This document shows, one piece after another, positions 1-7,812 of a stretch of 64,000 bases of DNA. Source of the stretch: Mycolicibacterium aichiense (GTDB lineage Bacteria > Actinomycetota > Actinomycetes > Mycobacteriales > Mycobacteriaceae); the NCBI RefSeq assembly GCF_010726245.1, contig NZ_AP022561.1:5518001-5582000 (forward strand). Reading direction: 5' to 3'. How positions within the stretch are numbered: the first letter of the stretch is position 1; every line of letters starts with the position of its first letter. Position numbers and translations under genes: made by a program. Below the pieces are notes generated by a model that saw only the letters and a program-made list of their open reading frames with translations, did not search any database and was not told the DNA's origin.

Positions 1-1130
1 AATCCGCCCGCGCCTCCCGCGCCGCCGACACCACCGACACCGCCTTCGCCACCGGCTCCACCGTTACCGGCTGCGCTGACGCCGTCCACGCCGTCAGCGC
101 CGGTGCCACCGGTGCCACCGGTGCCGCCCTTACCGCCGGCGCCGCCGCCACCGCCGGATCCGAAGATCATGCTGCCCTTGCCGCCCGCGCCACCCTTGCC
201 GCCGGCCTCGCCCTTGCCGCCTGCGCCGCCGGTGGCACCGGTCGAACCGGTCACCCCGGATCCGCCCGCACCGCCGAAACCGCCGCTGCCGCTGACCGAC
301 AAGCCTCCGACGCTGCCACCGTCGCCACCGTCGGCTCCGCTGCCGGCCAGGCCCGCACCGCCGTCGCCACCGCTGCCGGTGATCAGGCCACCGGCACCGC
401 CCTTGCCGCCCTTGCCACCGTTGACGGTGGCCACACCCGCTCCGCCGTTACCACCGGTGCCGAACCAGCCCGCTGCGCCGCCGTTGCCGCCGTTGAAGCC
501 GTTGCCGCCGGTGCCGAACAGGCCCGCGTTGCCGCCGTTGCACGCAGTGGTGCCGGTGCAGGAGGCCGAGGTGTAGCTGTAGCCGTTTCCGAAGAGGATG
601 CCGGCGTTGGGATGGTCGGCGGTGCCGTTGCCGACGTACATCCGGATGAAGTCAGTGATCGGGTTGCCCGCCAGCGCGGCCATCGCGGCCGCTCCGGGCG
701 ACGACACACCGGCCGCCTTGGCAGCGGGTGCGGTCGACTTGGCCGCGGGGCTCGGTGAATCGGTCGCGGGCGCGGCGGCCGCTGCCGGAGTCTCGTTCTT
801 GACCGATGGCGTCGAGTCGGAACCGCCCGCCGAGGCCGACGGCTTGGCAACGCGGTGCCGCGGGGCACTGCGCGCGGTGCCTGCCTTCGATGAACCCTTC
901 GCCGACGAGTCGTCGCTTGCGTGGGACGAACCGGTCGAGGAACGGCCCGAACCCGAACCGCCGGAGCCGCCCGCACCGCCGGTATCCGCCGCGGCAACCG
1001 GCAGGGCAGCCGAGGCGGCGCCCACACCCAGAGCAACCGCCAGCACGCCGACCCGGCCCACCCAACGGGCGTAGCCGGATGTGGAGGCCTCGGTGTGGTC
1101 GGTGCTTTGCGACAAAGTGCGCACGGTCAT
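1..1130 (-). CDS. Secreted PGRS-repeat protein without a PE domain (5' part; runs off the window)
   Basis: Read on the minus strand from the ATG at 1130, preceded by GAGGAA at a normal distance. The product starts with a basic segment and a hydrophobic stretch (residues about 24-47, ending PVAAA-DT), which looks like a Sec signal peptide. A low-complexity Ser/Ala/Lys linker follows (about 50-150). The segment containing GNPITDFIRMYVGNGTADHP and GILFGNG resembles the linker before PGRS repeats in PE_PGRS proteins. From about base 540 to base 1 it is almost pure GGxGG/GGAGG repeats. No N-terminal PE domain (about 110 residues with a Pro-Glu motif) is present. The reading frame stays open to the window edge, so the C-terminus is unseen. 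Function is unknown; cell-surface or secreted location is inferred from the signal peptide. Confidence 0.8.
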   Translation of the reverse strand, partial: MTVRTLSQSTDHTEASTSGYARWVGRVGVLAVALGVGAASAALPVAAADTGGAGGSGGSGSGRSSTGSSHASDDSSAKGSSKAGTARSAPRHRVAKPSASAGGSDSTPSVKNETPAAAAAPATDSPSPAAKSTAPAAKAAGVSSPGAAAMAALAGNPITDFIRMYVGNGTADHPNAGILFGNGYSYTSASCTGTTACNGGNAGLFGTGGNGFNGGNGGAAGWFGTGGNGGAGVATVNGGKGGKGGAGGLITGSGGDGGAGLAGSGADGGDGGSVGGLSVSGSGGFGGAGGSGVTGSTGATGGAGGKGEAGGKGGAGGKGSMIFGSGGGGGAGGKGGTGGTGGTGADGVDGVSAAGNGGAGGEGGVGGVGGAGGAGG

Positions 1131-1403
1131 CTGATTCCTCGCCCGTTTCATGCGAGAACCCCGTGCCCCCGCCCGTTACAGGGAAGTTACCGAACCCTCA
1201 CCCCTGCAGCAGGTATTTCGGAATTTTGCCCGCAGATGGGCGTTTCGCGGCACCCCGCCACCGCCGCACAATGCTCGGCAGCGAAATGTTTCGCCCCGAG
1301 CTCACCCCGAATTCAGCTGCCGATCACCATGATTTCGCGATTGCACGCCCGGTGTGCGGACCTGCCTGCGCGACGCGACGGACGATGGTGCTGGAATACG
1401 AGG
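1131..1403. other. Divergent intergenic region between the PGRS gene and the acyl-CoA gene cluster
   Basis: About 270 bases between divergently transcribed genes. It must hold both promoters, but I could not pick a convincing -10/-35 pair or a clear operator. Open frames across it are antisense or extension artefacts of the neighbours. Confidence 0.5.
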
Positions 1404-2246
1404 GTGACGACGCCCGAGCGAACCACCGGAATGCAGGACCCGGAAACTCCGGAGAGTGTCATCACCCGGTTCGGCATCGAGACACTCGACGAGAACTTCA
1501 CCGAGTTCACGGTCGTGGCTTCGATGCCGGTGGGCCATCTGACCAATCCGTTCACTCAGATGCCGACGATCGGGCCGCTGGCCATCCTGGTCGACGATGT
1601 CGGCGGCCGGGCCAACTTCTATCGCCGCGGCGCCGGCCAATGGACGGTGTCGAGCGAGCTTTCGGTCGAACTCAGCCCCGACGGGATCGACAGCCTGCAG
1701 GCCGCGCCGGACGAACCCGTCGTGGCGAGCAGTCGCCCGCTCGGACCGCACGGTGCGACGCTGCTGTCCATCTGCACGCTGAGCCACCGCGGCAGCACGA
1801 TCGGCGGCGGCACCGTGCGCACGGTCGCCATCACGGGCGGTCCCGACGCGCCTATCCAGCGGGGACCGGACACCCTGGCGCGCACGCGGGAGACGACGCT
1901 GGCGCAATTGATGTCCGCGGACGTTCGGCCGTACGACGACGGCACCTACCGGCTGGACCAGCGGCCGGATCCGATCATCAACAACCTGATCGGGATCGTG
2001 CACGGCGGGGTCAGCAGCGCCGGACTGGAACTCGTGGCCTCCGCGGCGATCAACCACGAACAGACCGACCCGCTGCGCACCGCATCGCTGCGGGTGAACT
2101 TCCTGCGCCCGTTCTTCGCCGGCGACCAATCCCGTTACGAGGGAACCGCGCTGCGGGTCGGACGCAATTCCGCGGTCGGCGACGCCCAGGCTGTGGGTGA
2201 CGACGGCAAGGTGGCCATCCTGGCGCGTGTCACGGGATACCGGTGA
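1404..2246 (+). CDS. Double-hotdog PaaI-type acyl-CoA thioesterase
   Basis: The 280-residue product looks like two hotdog folds in tandem. The C-terminal one carries the PaaI-type motif IVHGGVSSAG, about residues 194-203, followed by a typical RPFFAGD...A..VGR strand pattern. The N-terminal half has GPLAILVDDVGG. The family hydrolyses acyl-CoA to free acid and CoA in the cytosol. The start is uncertain: GTG 1404 gives a natural MTTPE N-terminus, while ATG 1431 is the alternative; neither has a strong Shine-Dalgarno sequence. It overlaps the next gene by four bases and should be cotranscribed with the two acyl-CoA dehydrogenases, which suggests removal of CoA from a beta-oxidation intermediate. 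Confidence 0.75.
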   Translation: MTTPERTTGMQDPETPESVITRFGIETLDENFTEFTVVASMPVGHLTNPFTQMPTIGPLAILVDDVGGRANFYRRGAGQWTVSSELSVELSPDGIDSLQAAPDEPVVASSRPLGPHGATLLSICTLSHRGSTIGGGTVRTVAITGGPDAPIQRGPDTLARTRETTLAQLMSADVRPYDDGTYRLDQRPDPIINNLIGIVHGGVSSAGLELVASAAINHEQTDPLRTASLRVNFLRPFFAGDQSRYEGTALRVGRNSAVGDAQAVGDDGKVAILARVTGYR

Positions 2247-3451
2247 GCACCATGGCAGACGACTTCGCCGCGTTGTGCGCCAACGAGCCCGAACTGGCTG
2301 CCCTGCGGGCCTCGATCCGGGTGTTCCTGGCCGCCGACCGTGACGAATTCGGTTGGCAGCCAACCGTCGACGCGTGGCTGTCGAGCTGGGACGAGGCGTT
2401 CAGCGCCCGCCTCGGCGCGGCGGGATTCCTCGGCCTGACCATTCCGCGCGAGTACGGCGGGCAGGGACTGAGCCACCTGCATCGCTACGTGGTGACCGAA
2501 GAGCTGCTCGCCGTCGGTGCGCCGGTGGCCGCACACTGGATCGCCGACCGCCAGGTCGCACCCGGGCTGCTGGCCTACGGCTCCGAAGAGCAACGACAAC
2601 GGTTACTGCCCAAAATCGCTGCTGGACAATATTTCTCCGCGATCGGCATGAGCGAGCCGCAGGCCGGCTCCGACCTGGCCGCCTCGGCCGCCAAGGCGAC
2701 CAAGACCGATGGTGGCTGGCTGCTGTCGGGCACCAAGGTGTGGACCAGCGGAGCGCACCTGGCCCATCAGATCGTGGTGCTGGCTCGCACCAGCCCGGTC
2801 GACCCCGACCGTCGGCACGCCGGATTCAGCCAGTTCATCGTCCCGACAGACAGATCGATTCCCGGGTCGCTGCGCTCCTGCCCGCCGGAACCCGGCATCA
2901 CGATCAGCCCCATCGTGATCATGTCGGGTGAACATCATTTCAACGAGGTGACCTTCGACGAGTTGTTCATCAGCGACGACAATCTGCTCGGCGAGGTCGG
3001 CAACGGCTGGCATCAGGTCACCGCCGAGCTGTCGTTCGAACGCAGTGGCCCGGAACGAATCCTGAGCACCGCTGCGCTGCTGACTGCGCTGGTGCGCGCA
3101 CTGGCCGGCCAGGACCATCTCGACGACCATGCCGCCGCGGCCGTCGGCGACTTGCTGGCCCGGGCCATCTCGTTGCGGCAGTTGTCGGTGTCGGTGGCCA
3201 GGGCACTGGCCGCCGGGCAGGCACCGGTCAACGAGGCCGCGCTGGTCAAGGACCTGGGTACCCGCTTCGAGCAGGAGTCGGTGGAGTTGGCGGCCGATCT
3301 GTTCAGCTACGCGGCGAGCGACTCACCGGATCGCGACCGGGTGGCCGCGCTGCTGAATGTGGCACGGCTGCACTCGCCGCTGTTCACCCTGCGCGGCGGA
3401 ACCAACGAGGTGCTGCGCGGTGTGGTGGCGCGCGGAATGGGGCTGAGATGA
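2243..3451 (+). CDS. Acyl-CoA dehydrogenase, large FadE-type subunit
   Basis: 402 residues, the usual acyl-CoA dehydrogenase length. Visible blocks are the N-terminal helical domain (LGLTIPREYGGQG), the FAD/substrate beta domain (AIGMSEPQAGSDLAA and TKVWTSGAHLA) and the C-terminal RGGTNEVLRG segment. The place of the MCAD-type catalytic Glu (EGT) is occupied by Gly (GGT), so any catalytic base must lie elsewhere, as in the isovaleryl-CoA and steroid-type enzymes. It oxidises an acyl-CoA to the enoyl-CoA with FAD. It begins with GTG 2243 overlapping the previous stop (ATG 2252 is possible) and overlaps the next dehydrogenase by four bases. Such adjacent pairs often form alpha2beta2 enzymes in actinobacterial steroid side-chain breakdown. 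Confidence 0.85.
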   Translation: MSTMADDFAALCANEPELAALRASIRVFLAADRDEFGWQPTVDAWLSSWDEAFSARLGAAGFLGLTIPREYGGQGLSHLHRYVVTEELLAVGAPVAAHWIADRQVAPGLLAYGSEEQRQRLLPKIAAGQYFSAIGMSEPQAGSDLAASAAKATKTDGGWLLSGTKVWTSGAHLAHQIVVLARTSPVDPDRRHAGFSQFIVPTDRSIPGSLRSCPPEPGITISPIVIMSGEHHFNEVTFDELFISDDNLLGEVGNGWHQVTAELSFERSGPERILSTAALLTALVRALAGQDHLDDHAAAAVGDLLARAISLRQLSVSVARALAAGQAPVNEAALVKDLGTRFEQESVELAADLFSYAASDSPDRDRVAALLNVARLHSPLFTLRGGTNEVLRGVVARGMGLR

Positions 3452-4494
3452 CAAGCGCCTTGACCGGTGGGGTCTTCGTGACCACCAGCGGCACAGATGA
3501 ATTGGCTGACCTGCGGCAGCTGGCCGACGACATCGGTGTCCGGTCCTTCGACGAGCGGATCGGCCGCCGCGGCCTGCCGGACGACTTCGACTCCGTCGCC
3601 TGGAAAAATCTGCAGGACGCCGGCCTGACCCGGCTGACCAGCGATCCCGAATCTGGCGGTGGCCCAACGGAATCTGCGGTTGTTCTGCGGGCGCTGGCCC
3701 GGCACGCGGTCACCGTACCGCTGGCCGAGACCGATGTGCTCGCCGCCTGGTTGGCTGCGAAGGCCGGGCTGGCGGTTCCCGACCGGGGGCCGCTGACGAT
3801 CGCGATCGGCAACACCGGGGCGAGGACCGTCAGCGGCGTTCCGTACGCGGGTGCCGCCGGCGCGGTGGTGGTGGCCCTACGGGACGGCGCCGCACTCGCG
3901 GTCGCGATCACCGATCCCGCGACGGTGGAGACGGGGCACAACCTGGGTGGTGAACCCCGCGACACCATCGCAGTGCCGGGTGACGGGCTGGTCACCCTCG
4001 ACGGCGCCGCCGAGGAACTGGCGCGGCGCGGCGCCTGGGTCCGGTGCATCCAGGCACTCGGCGCACTGGATGCCGCGGTCGAGTTCTCGGTGGCACACAC
4101 CCGGGAACGGGAGCAGTTCGGCCGTCCGTTGAGCGCGTTTCAAGCCGTTCAGCACACGCTGGCCTCGATGGCCGGCGAGGTGGAGCGGGCGCGCGCGGCC
4201 ACCGAGTTGGCCGTCGCCGCGGTCGCTGTGCACGGATTCGACAGCGCCCAAGCCGATTACGCCGTCACCGTCGCCAAGGTGGTGCTGGGCAGGGTGGTGC
4301 CGACCGTGGTCACCGCCGCCCATCAGCTGCACGGTGCCATCGGGGTCACCATCGAGCACCGGTTGTGGCTGGCCACGATGCGAGCCCGCAGCTGGATCGA
4401 CGAATTCGGTGACACCGCTTGGCACGCAAGGAAACTGGGCCGGATGGCGTTGACGGCAGGCGACCCGTGGGACTTTGTGGTCGGCGCGGTTTAG
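3448..4494 (+). CDS. Acyl-CoA dehydrogenase, small FadE27/FadE29-type partner subunit
   Basis: 348 residues. The ATG at 3448 overlaps the preceding stop (ATGA). The C-terminal half contains REREQFGRPLSAFQAVQHT (FAD-binding helix) and HQLHGAIGVTIEHRLWLATMRA, typical of the shorter acyl-CoA dehydrogenase subunits whose N-terminal substrate domain is weakly conserved. The TxEIxR segment seen in the large subunits is absent. I infer that it pairs with the product of the preceding gene as a heterotetramer. The exact substrate cannot be told from sequence. It ends 14 bases from the convergent crotonase gene. Confidence 0.82.
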   Translation: MTSALTGGVFVTTSGTDELADLRQLADDIGVRSFDERIGRRGLPDDFDSVAWKNLQDAGLTRLTSDPESGGGPTESAVVLRALARHAVTVPLAETDVLAAWLAAKAGLAVPDRGPLTIAIGNTGARTVSGVPYAGAAGAVVVALRDGAALAVAITDPATVETGHNLGGEPRDTIAVPGDGLVTLDGAAEELARRGAWVRCIQALGALDAAVEFSVAHTREREQFGRPLSAFQAVQHTLASMAGEVERARAATELAVAAVAVHGFDSAQADYAVTVAKVVLGRVVPTVVTAAHQLHGAIGVTIEHRLWLATMRARSWIDEFGDTAWHARKLGRMALTAGDPWDFVVGAV

Positions 4495-4508
4495 CTCAGA
4501 CCCGGCGC

Positions 4509-5291
4509 TCAGCTGCCCGTCCAGTTCGGGGCGCGCTTCTCGGCGAACGCGATCGCGCCTTCCTGGGCGTCCTTCGACCCGAACACCGGCATCATGATCT
4601 TTGCCTGCTTCTTCCACTGCTCCTCGGGCGACCAGCCGCGCGACTCGGTGATGATCCGCTTTGTTGCGGCGACCGCCAGCGGGCCATTGACGGTGATTCG
4701 CTCAGCGAGCTCGATGGCCGCATCGAGCGCATGGCCCGGTTCGGCCAGCGCGTTGACCAGACCCAGTTCGTGGGCACGCACCGCGGACAGGTTCTCGCCG
4801 GTCAGCGCCAGCTCCATCGCGATCTGATACGGGATGCGCTGCGGCAGTCGCAACAGTCCGCCGCCGCCGGCCACCAGGCCACGCTTGACCTCCGGGATGC
4901 CGAACGCCGAGTCCTTGGCCGCCACGATCAGATCGGTGGCCAGCGCCAGCTCCGTGCCGCCGGCCAGCGCGTACCCCTCGACCGCGGCGATCAGCGGCTT
5001 GAGCGGCGGGCGCTCGGTGAAGCCCAGGCCACGGCCCTCGGCCACCACGTTCTCCCCGCGGGCGAACGCCTTGAGGTCCATGCCCGCACAGAACGAACCG
5101 CCGGCCCCGGTGACGATCCCGACGGACAGGCCGGCATCGTCGTCGAGCTCGTCCATGGCGGCGGCCAGACCATTGCTGACCGCGGCATTCACCGCGTTCT
5201 TGGCTTTGGGCCGGTTGATGGTGATGATCAGAATTCGGCCGCGGCGCTCGGTGAGGACGGCGGGCTCTTCGGTAACGGCGTTTTCAGTCAC
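4509..5291 (-). CDS. Enoyl-CoA hydratase (crotonase family)
   Basis: 260 residues from the GTG at 5291 (N-terminus VTENAVTEEP); a slightly longer form starting near 5315 is possible. The CoA-binding oxyanion segment is GGSFCAGMDLKAF. Both acidic residues of true hydratases are present: Glu in YALAGGTELAL and Glu in FGIPEVKRGL. It therefore probably adds water to an enoyl-CoA rather than being a catalytically divergent crotonase. It is transcribed divergently from the acyltransferase at 5381, with the KstR-type box at 5351-5364 between them, so cholesterol-linked control of both sides is plausible. Confidence 0.85.
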   Translation of the reverse strand: MTENAVTEEPAVLTERRGRILIITINRPKAKNAVNAAVSNGLAAAMDELDDDAGLSVGIVTGAGGSFCAGMDLKAFARGENVVAEGRGLGFTERPPLKPLIAAVEGYALAGGTELALATDLIVAAKDSAFGIPEVKRGLVAGGGGLLRLPQRIPYQIAMELALTGENLSAVRAHELGLVNALAEPGHALDAAIELAERITVNGPLAVAATKRIITESRGWSPEEQWKKQAKIMMPVFGSKDAQEGAIAFAEKRAPNWTGS

Positions 5292-5350
5292 GTTCGGAAT
5301 GGTAACTATCACTTTAGGAAGACGGTCGCGACCCCGGTAGCATGAAAAAC

Positions 5351-5364
5351 TAGAACACGTTCCA
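5351..5364. promoter_or_regulatory. KstR-type operator
   Basis: TAGAACACGTTCCA fits every fixed position of the published mycobacterial KstR consensus TnnAACnnGTTnnA. It lies between divergent lipid genes, 59 bases from the crotonase start and 16 bases before the GTG of the acyltransferase. KstR is the TetR-family repressor of cholesterol catabolism. Binding here is inferred from the motif only. Confidence 0.7.
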
Positions 5365-5380
5365 ATTCCTAGGAGGATGT

Positions 5381-6187
5381 GTGAGCACCAGCGACGCGAC
5401 ACCCGCCGAGACGGAGAAGTGGGACCCCGGTCTGGTCGAGAAGACCATGGGCGTGCTGCGCCCCTTCCTCAAGCTCTACCACCGCAGCGAGGTCCGCGGC
5501 CTGGAGTCGTTCCCGCACGGCGGTGCCCTGGTGGTGTCGAACCACTCCGGCGGCCTGTTCGCGATGGACGTGCCGGTGTTCGCGCTCGGCTTCTACGAGC
5601 ACTTCGGCTATGACCGGCCGGTCTACACGCTGAGCCACGACCTGGTGCTGACCGGCCCGACTGCGGGCTTCTTCAAGCGCAACGGCTTCATCCACGCCAA
5701 TCATGAGAACGCCGACGAGGCCCTGCGCTCCGGCGGCGTCGTAGTGGTGTTCCCCGGCGGTGACTACGACGTCTACCGGCCGACCCTCGCCCAGAACAAG
5801 ATCGACTTCGATGGTCGCACCGGCTACGTGAAGGCCGCCATCAACGCCGGGGTTCCCATCGTCCCGACAGTGGCGATCGGCGGGCAGGAGAGCCAGATTT
5901 TCCTGTCCCGCGGGACCGGCCTGGCCAAGACACTGCGACTGGACAAGCTGTTGCGGGCCAAGATTCTGCCCATCTCGTTCGGCTTCCCGTTCGGGCTGAG
6001 CGCCGTTGTTCCGCTGAATGTGCCGCTGCCGACCAAGATCGTCGTTCGCACCCTCGAGCCGATCGACATCATCGAGCAGTTCGGCGAAGACCCCGACATC
6101 CACGCCGTCGACGCCTACGTGCGCGGCGTCATGCAACGGGCGCTCGACGAATTGGCCGCCGAACGTCGCCTCCCGGTGATCGGCTGA
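5381..6187 (+). CDS. Lysophospholipid/diacylglycerol-type acyltransferase (Rv1428c-like)
   Basis: 268 residues, GTG start four bases after a perfect AGGAGG at 5371-5376. It carries the PlsC/LPLAT hallmarks: SNHSGGLFAMD (the His/Asp active-site block, with a longer spacing than the usual HxxxxD) and VVVFPGGDYD (the substrate phosphate or glycerol pocket). These enzymes transfer an acyl group from acyl-CoA to a lipid hydroxyl at the membrane. The order acyltransferase, FadD12-like synthetase, LipO-like esterase matches Rv1428c-Rv1426c of M. tuberculosis. It overlaps fadD12 by one base (TGATG). The KstR box just upstream suggests sterol-responsive expression. Confidence 0.8.
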   Translation: MSTSDATPAETEKWDPGLVEKTMGVLRPFLKLYHRSEVRGLESFPHGGALVVSNHSGGLFAMDVPVFALGFYEHFGYDRPVYTLSHDLVLTGPTAGFFKRNGFIHANHENADEALRSGGVVVVFPGGDYDVYRPTLAQNKIDFDGRTGYVKAAINAGVPIVPTVAIGGQESQIFLSRGTGLAKTLRLDKLLRAKILPISFGFPFGLSAVVPLNVPLPTKIVVRTLEPIDIIEQFGEDPDIHAVDAYVRGVMQRALDELAAERRLPVIG

Positions 6188-7812
6188 TGGACCTGCTGTC
6201 CCGGTTGACGTCCGTCGGCGACGCCGTCGTCACGCTGGCCAAGGCCGGCTTCCTGACCCCGATGCGTCCGGACCGGACGGTCGCGATGGTGAACGCCGCG
6301 CGCGCCGAAGGGTTGTCGATCGCCACCGGGTTCGCGACCGCCGCGGCCCGCCGTCCCGACAGCCCCGGCCTGATCGACGAACTGGGCACGCTGACCTGGC
6401 GCGAACTCGACCAGCGGGCGCACGCCCTGGCGGCCGCGTTGCAGCAGCTGCCCGGCGGCACGCCAGAAGTGGTCGGCATCATGGCCCGCAACCACCGCGG
6501 GTTCGTCGAGTCGCTGATCGCCGCCACCCGCATCGGCGCCGACGTGCTGCTGCTCAACACCTCGTTCGCCGGCCCGGCGCTGGCCGAGGTGGTCAACCGC
6601 GAACACGCCGACGTCGTGATCTACGACGAGGAGTTCACCGCCTCGGTGGACCGGGCGGTCGCTGACCGGCCAGCCGCCATCCGCATCCTGGCCTGGACCG
6701 ACGAACCGACCACCGCACCTACCGTCGAGAAGCTGATCGAGGCGCATTCGGGTCAACGGGCGGCCACCAGCGAGCGCAAGAGCAAGCTGATCCTGCTGAC
6801 CTCGGGTACCACCGGAACACCCAAGGGCGCCAAGCACTCCGGCGGCGGGGCGAGCAATCTCATCGCCATCTTGAGTCGCACGCCGTGGCGGCTGGGTGAG
6901 ACGACAGTGGTGGTGGCCCCGATGTTCCACGCCTGGGGCTTCTCGCAGCTGGTGTTCGCCTCGGCGATGGCATGCACCGTGGTGACCCGCCGCAAGTTCG
7001 ATCCGGAGGCGACGCTGGCCCTGGTCGACAAGTACAAGGCCACCGGGTTGTGTGTGGTTCCAGTGATGTTCGACCGCATCATGGACCTGCCCGATGACGT
7101 TCGCGCGAAATACAGCGGCCGCAGCCTGCGGTTCGCGGCCTGCTCGGGATCGCGGATGCGGCCCGACGTCGTCACCAAATTCATGGACGAATTCGGCGAC
7201 GTCATCTACAACAACTACAACGCCACCGAAGCGGGCATGATCGCCACCGCGACCCCGACCGATCTGCGGGCCGCACCCGATACCGCGGGAAAGCCGGCCG
7301 TGGGCACCGAGATCCGGATCTACGACGACGAGTTCAACGCGGTTCCCACCGGCGAGGTCGGGCGGATCTTTGTGAAGAACTCCACCCAGTTCGACGGTTA
7401 CACCTCGGGTAACACCAAGGACTTTCACGACGGCTTCATGTCCTCGGGCGACATCGGCCGCCTCGACGATGCGGGCCGGCTGTTCGTGGTGGGCCGTGAC
7501 GACGAGATGATCGTCTCGGGCGGTGAGAACGTGTACCCGATCGAGGTGGAGAAGACGCTGGCCGGGCACGCCGAGGTGGCCGAAGCCACGGTGCTGGGCG
7601 TCGACGACGAACAGTTCGGCCAGCGACTGGTGGCCTTCGTGGTCCTCACCGACGGCGCGACGGCGAACCCTGACGACCTGAAGGCGCACGTCCGGGAGAA
7701 CTTGGCCAACTACAAGGTGCCGCGGGAGATCACCATCCTGAGCGAACTGCCGCGCGGAAGCACTGGCAAAATCCTGCGTAATGAACTCATCGCTCACACG
7801 GCTGACGGCTGA
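6187..7812 (+). CDS. fadD12: Fatty-acyl-CoA synthetase (FadD12-like)
   Basis: 541 residues of the ANL (AMP-forming) superfamily. Visible are the P-loop LTSGTTGTPKGAK, the acyl-binding motif NNYNATEAG, the GRDDEMIVSGGENVYPIEVE hinge region and the C-terminal catalytic lysine motif PRGSTGKILRNEL. It activates a carboxylic acid to its CoA thioester with ATP, in the cytosol. It sits between the acyltransferase and the LipO-like esterase, as fadD12 does in M. tuberculosis, which is why I use that symbol. The N-terminus has an extra 50-60 residues before the adenylation core. The acyl substrate is not known. Confidence 0.85.
   Translation: MDLLSRLTSVGDAVVTLAKAGFLTPMRPDRTVAMVNAARAEGLSIATGFATAAARRPDSPGLIDELGTLTWRELDQRAHALAAALQQLPGGTPEVVGIMARNHRGFVESLIAATRIGADVLLLNTSFAGPALAEVVNREHADVVIYDEEFTASVDRAVADRPAAIRILAWTDEPTTAPTVEKLIEAHSGQRAATSERKSKLILLTSGTTGTPKGAKHSGGGASNLIAILSRTPWRLGETTVVVAPMFHAWGFSQLVFASAMACTVVTRRKFDPEATLALVDKYKATGLCVVPVMFDRIMDLPDDVRAKYSGRSLRFAACSGSRMRPDVVTKFMDEFGDVIYNNYNATEAGMIATATPTDLRAAPDTAGKPAVGTEIRIYDDEFNAVPTGEVGRIFVKNSTQFDGYTSGNTKDFHDGFMSSGDIGRLDDAGRLFVVGRDDEMIVSGGENVYPIEVEKTLAGHAEVAEATVLGVDDEQFGQRLVAFVVLTDGATANPDDLKAHVRENLANYKVPREITILSELPRGSTGKILRNELIAHTADG

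Noticed and set aside
103..576. Plus-strand proline-rich open frame
   Set aside because: It is the antisense image of the Gly-rich PGRS codons on the minus strand; composition is Pro/Leu repetition without a ribosome site.
921..1403. Long in-frame upstream extension of the thioesterase
   Set aside because: Reads Arg/Ala/Pro-rich sequence that overlaps the PGRS gene antisense; family similarity begins near 1431.
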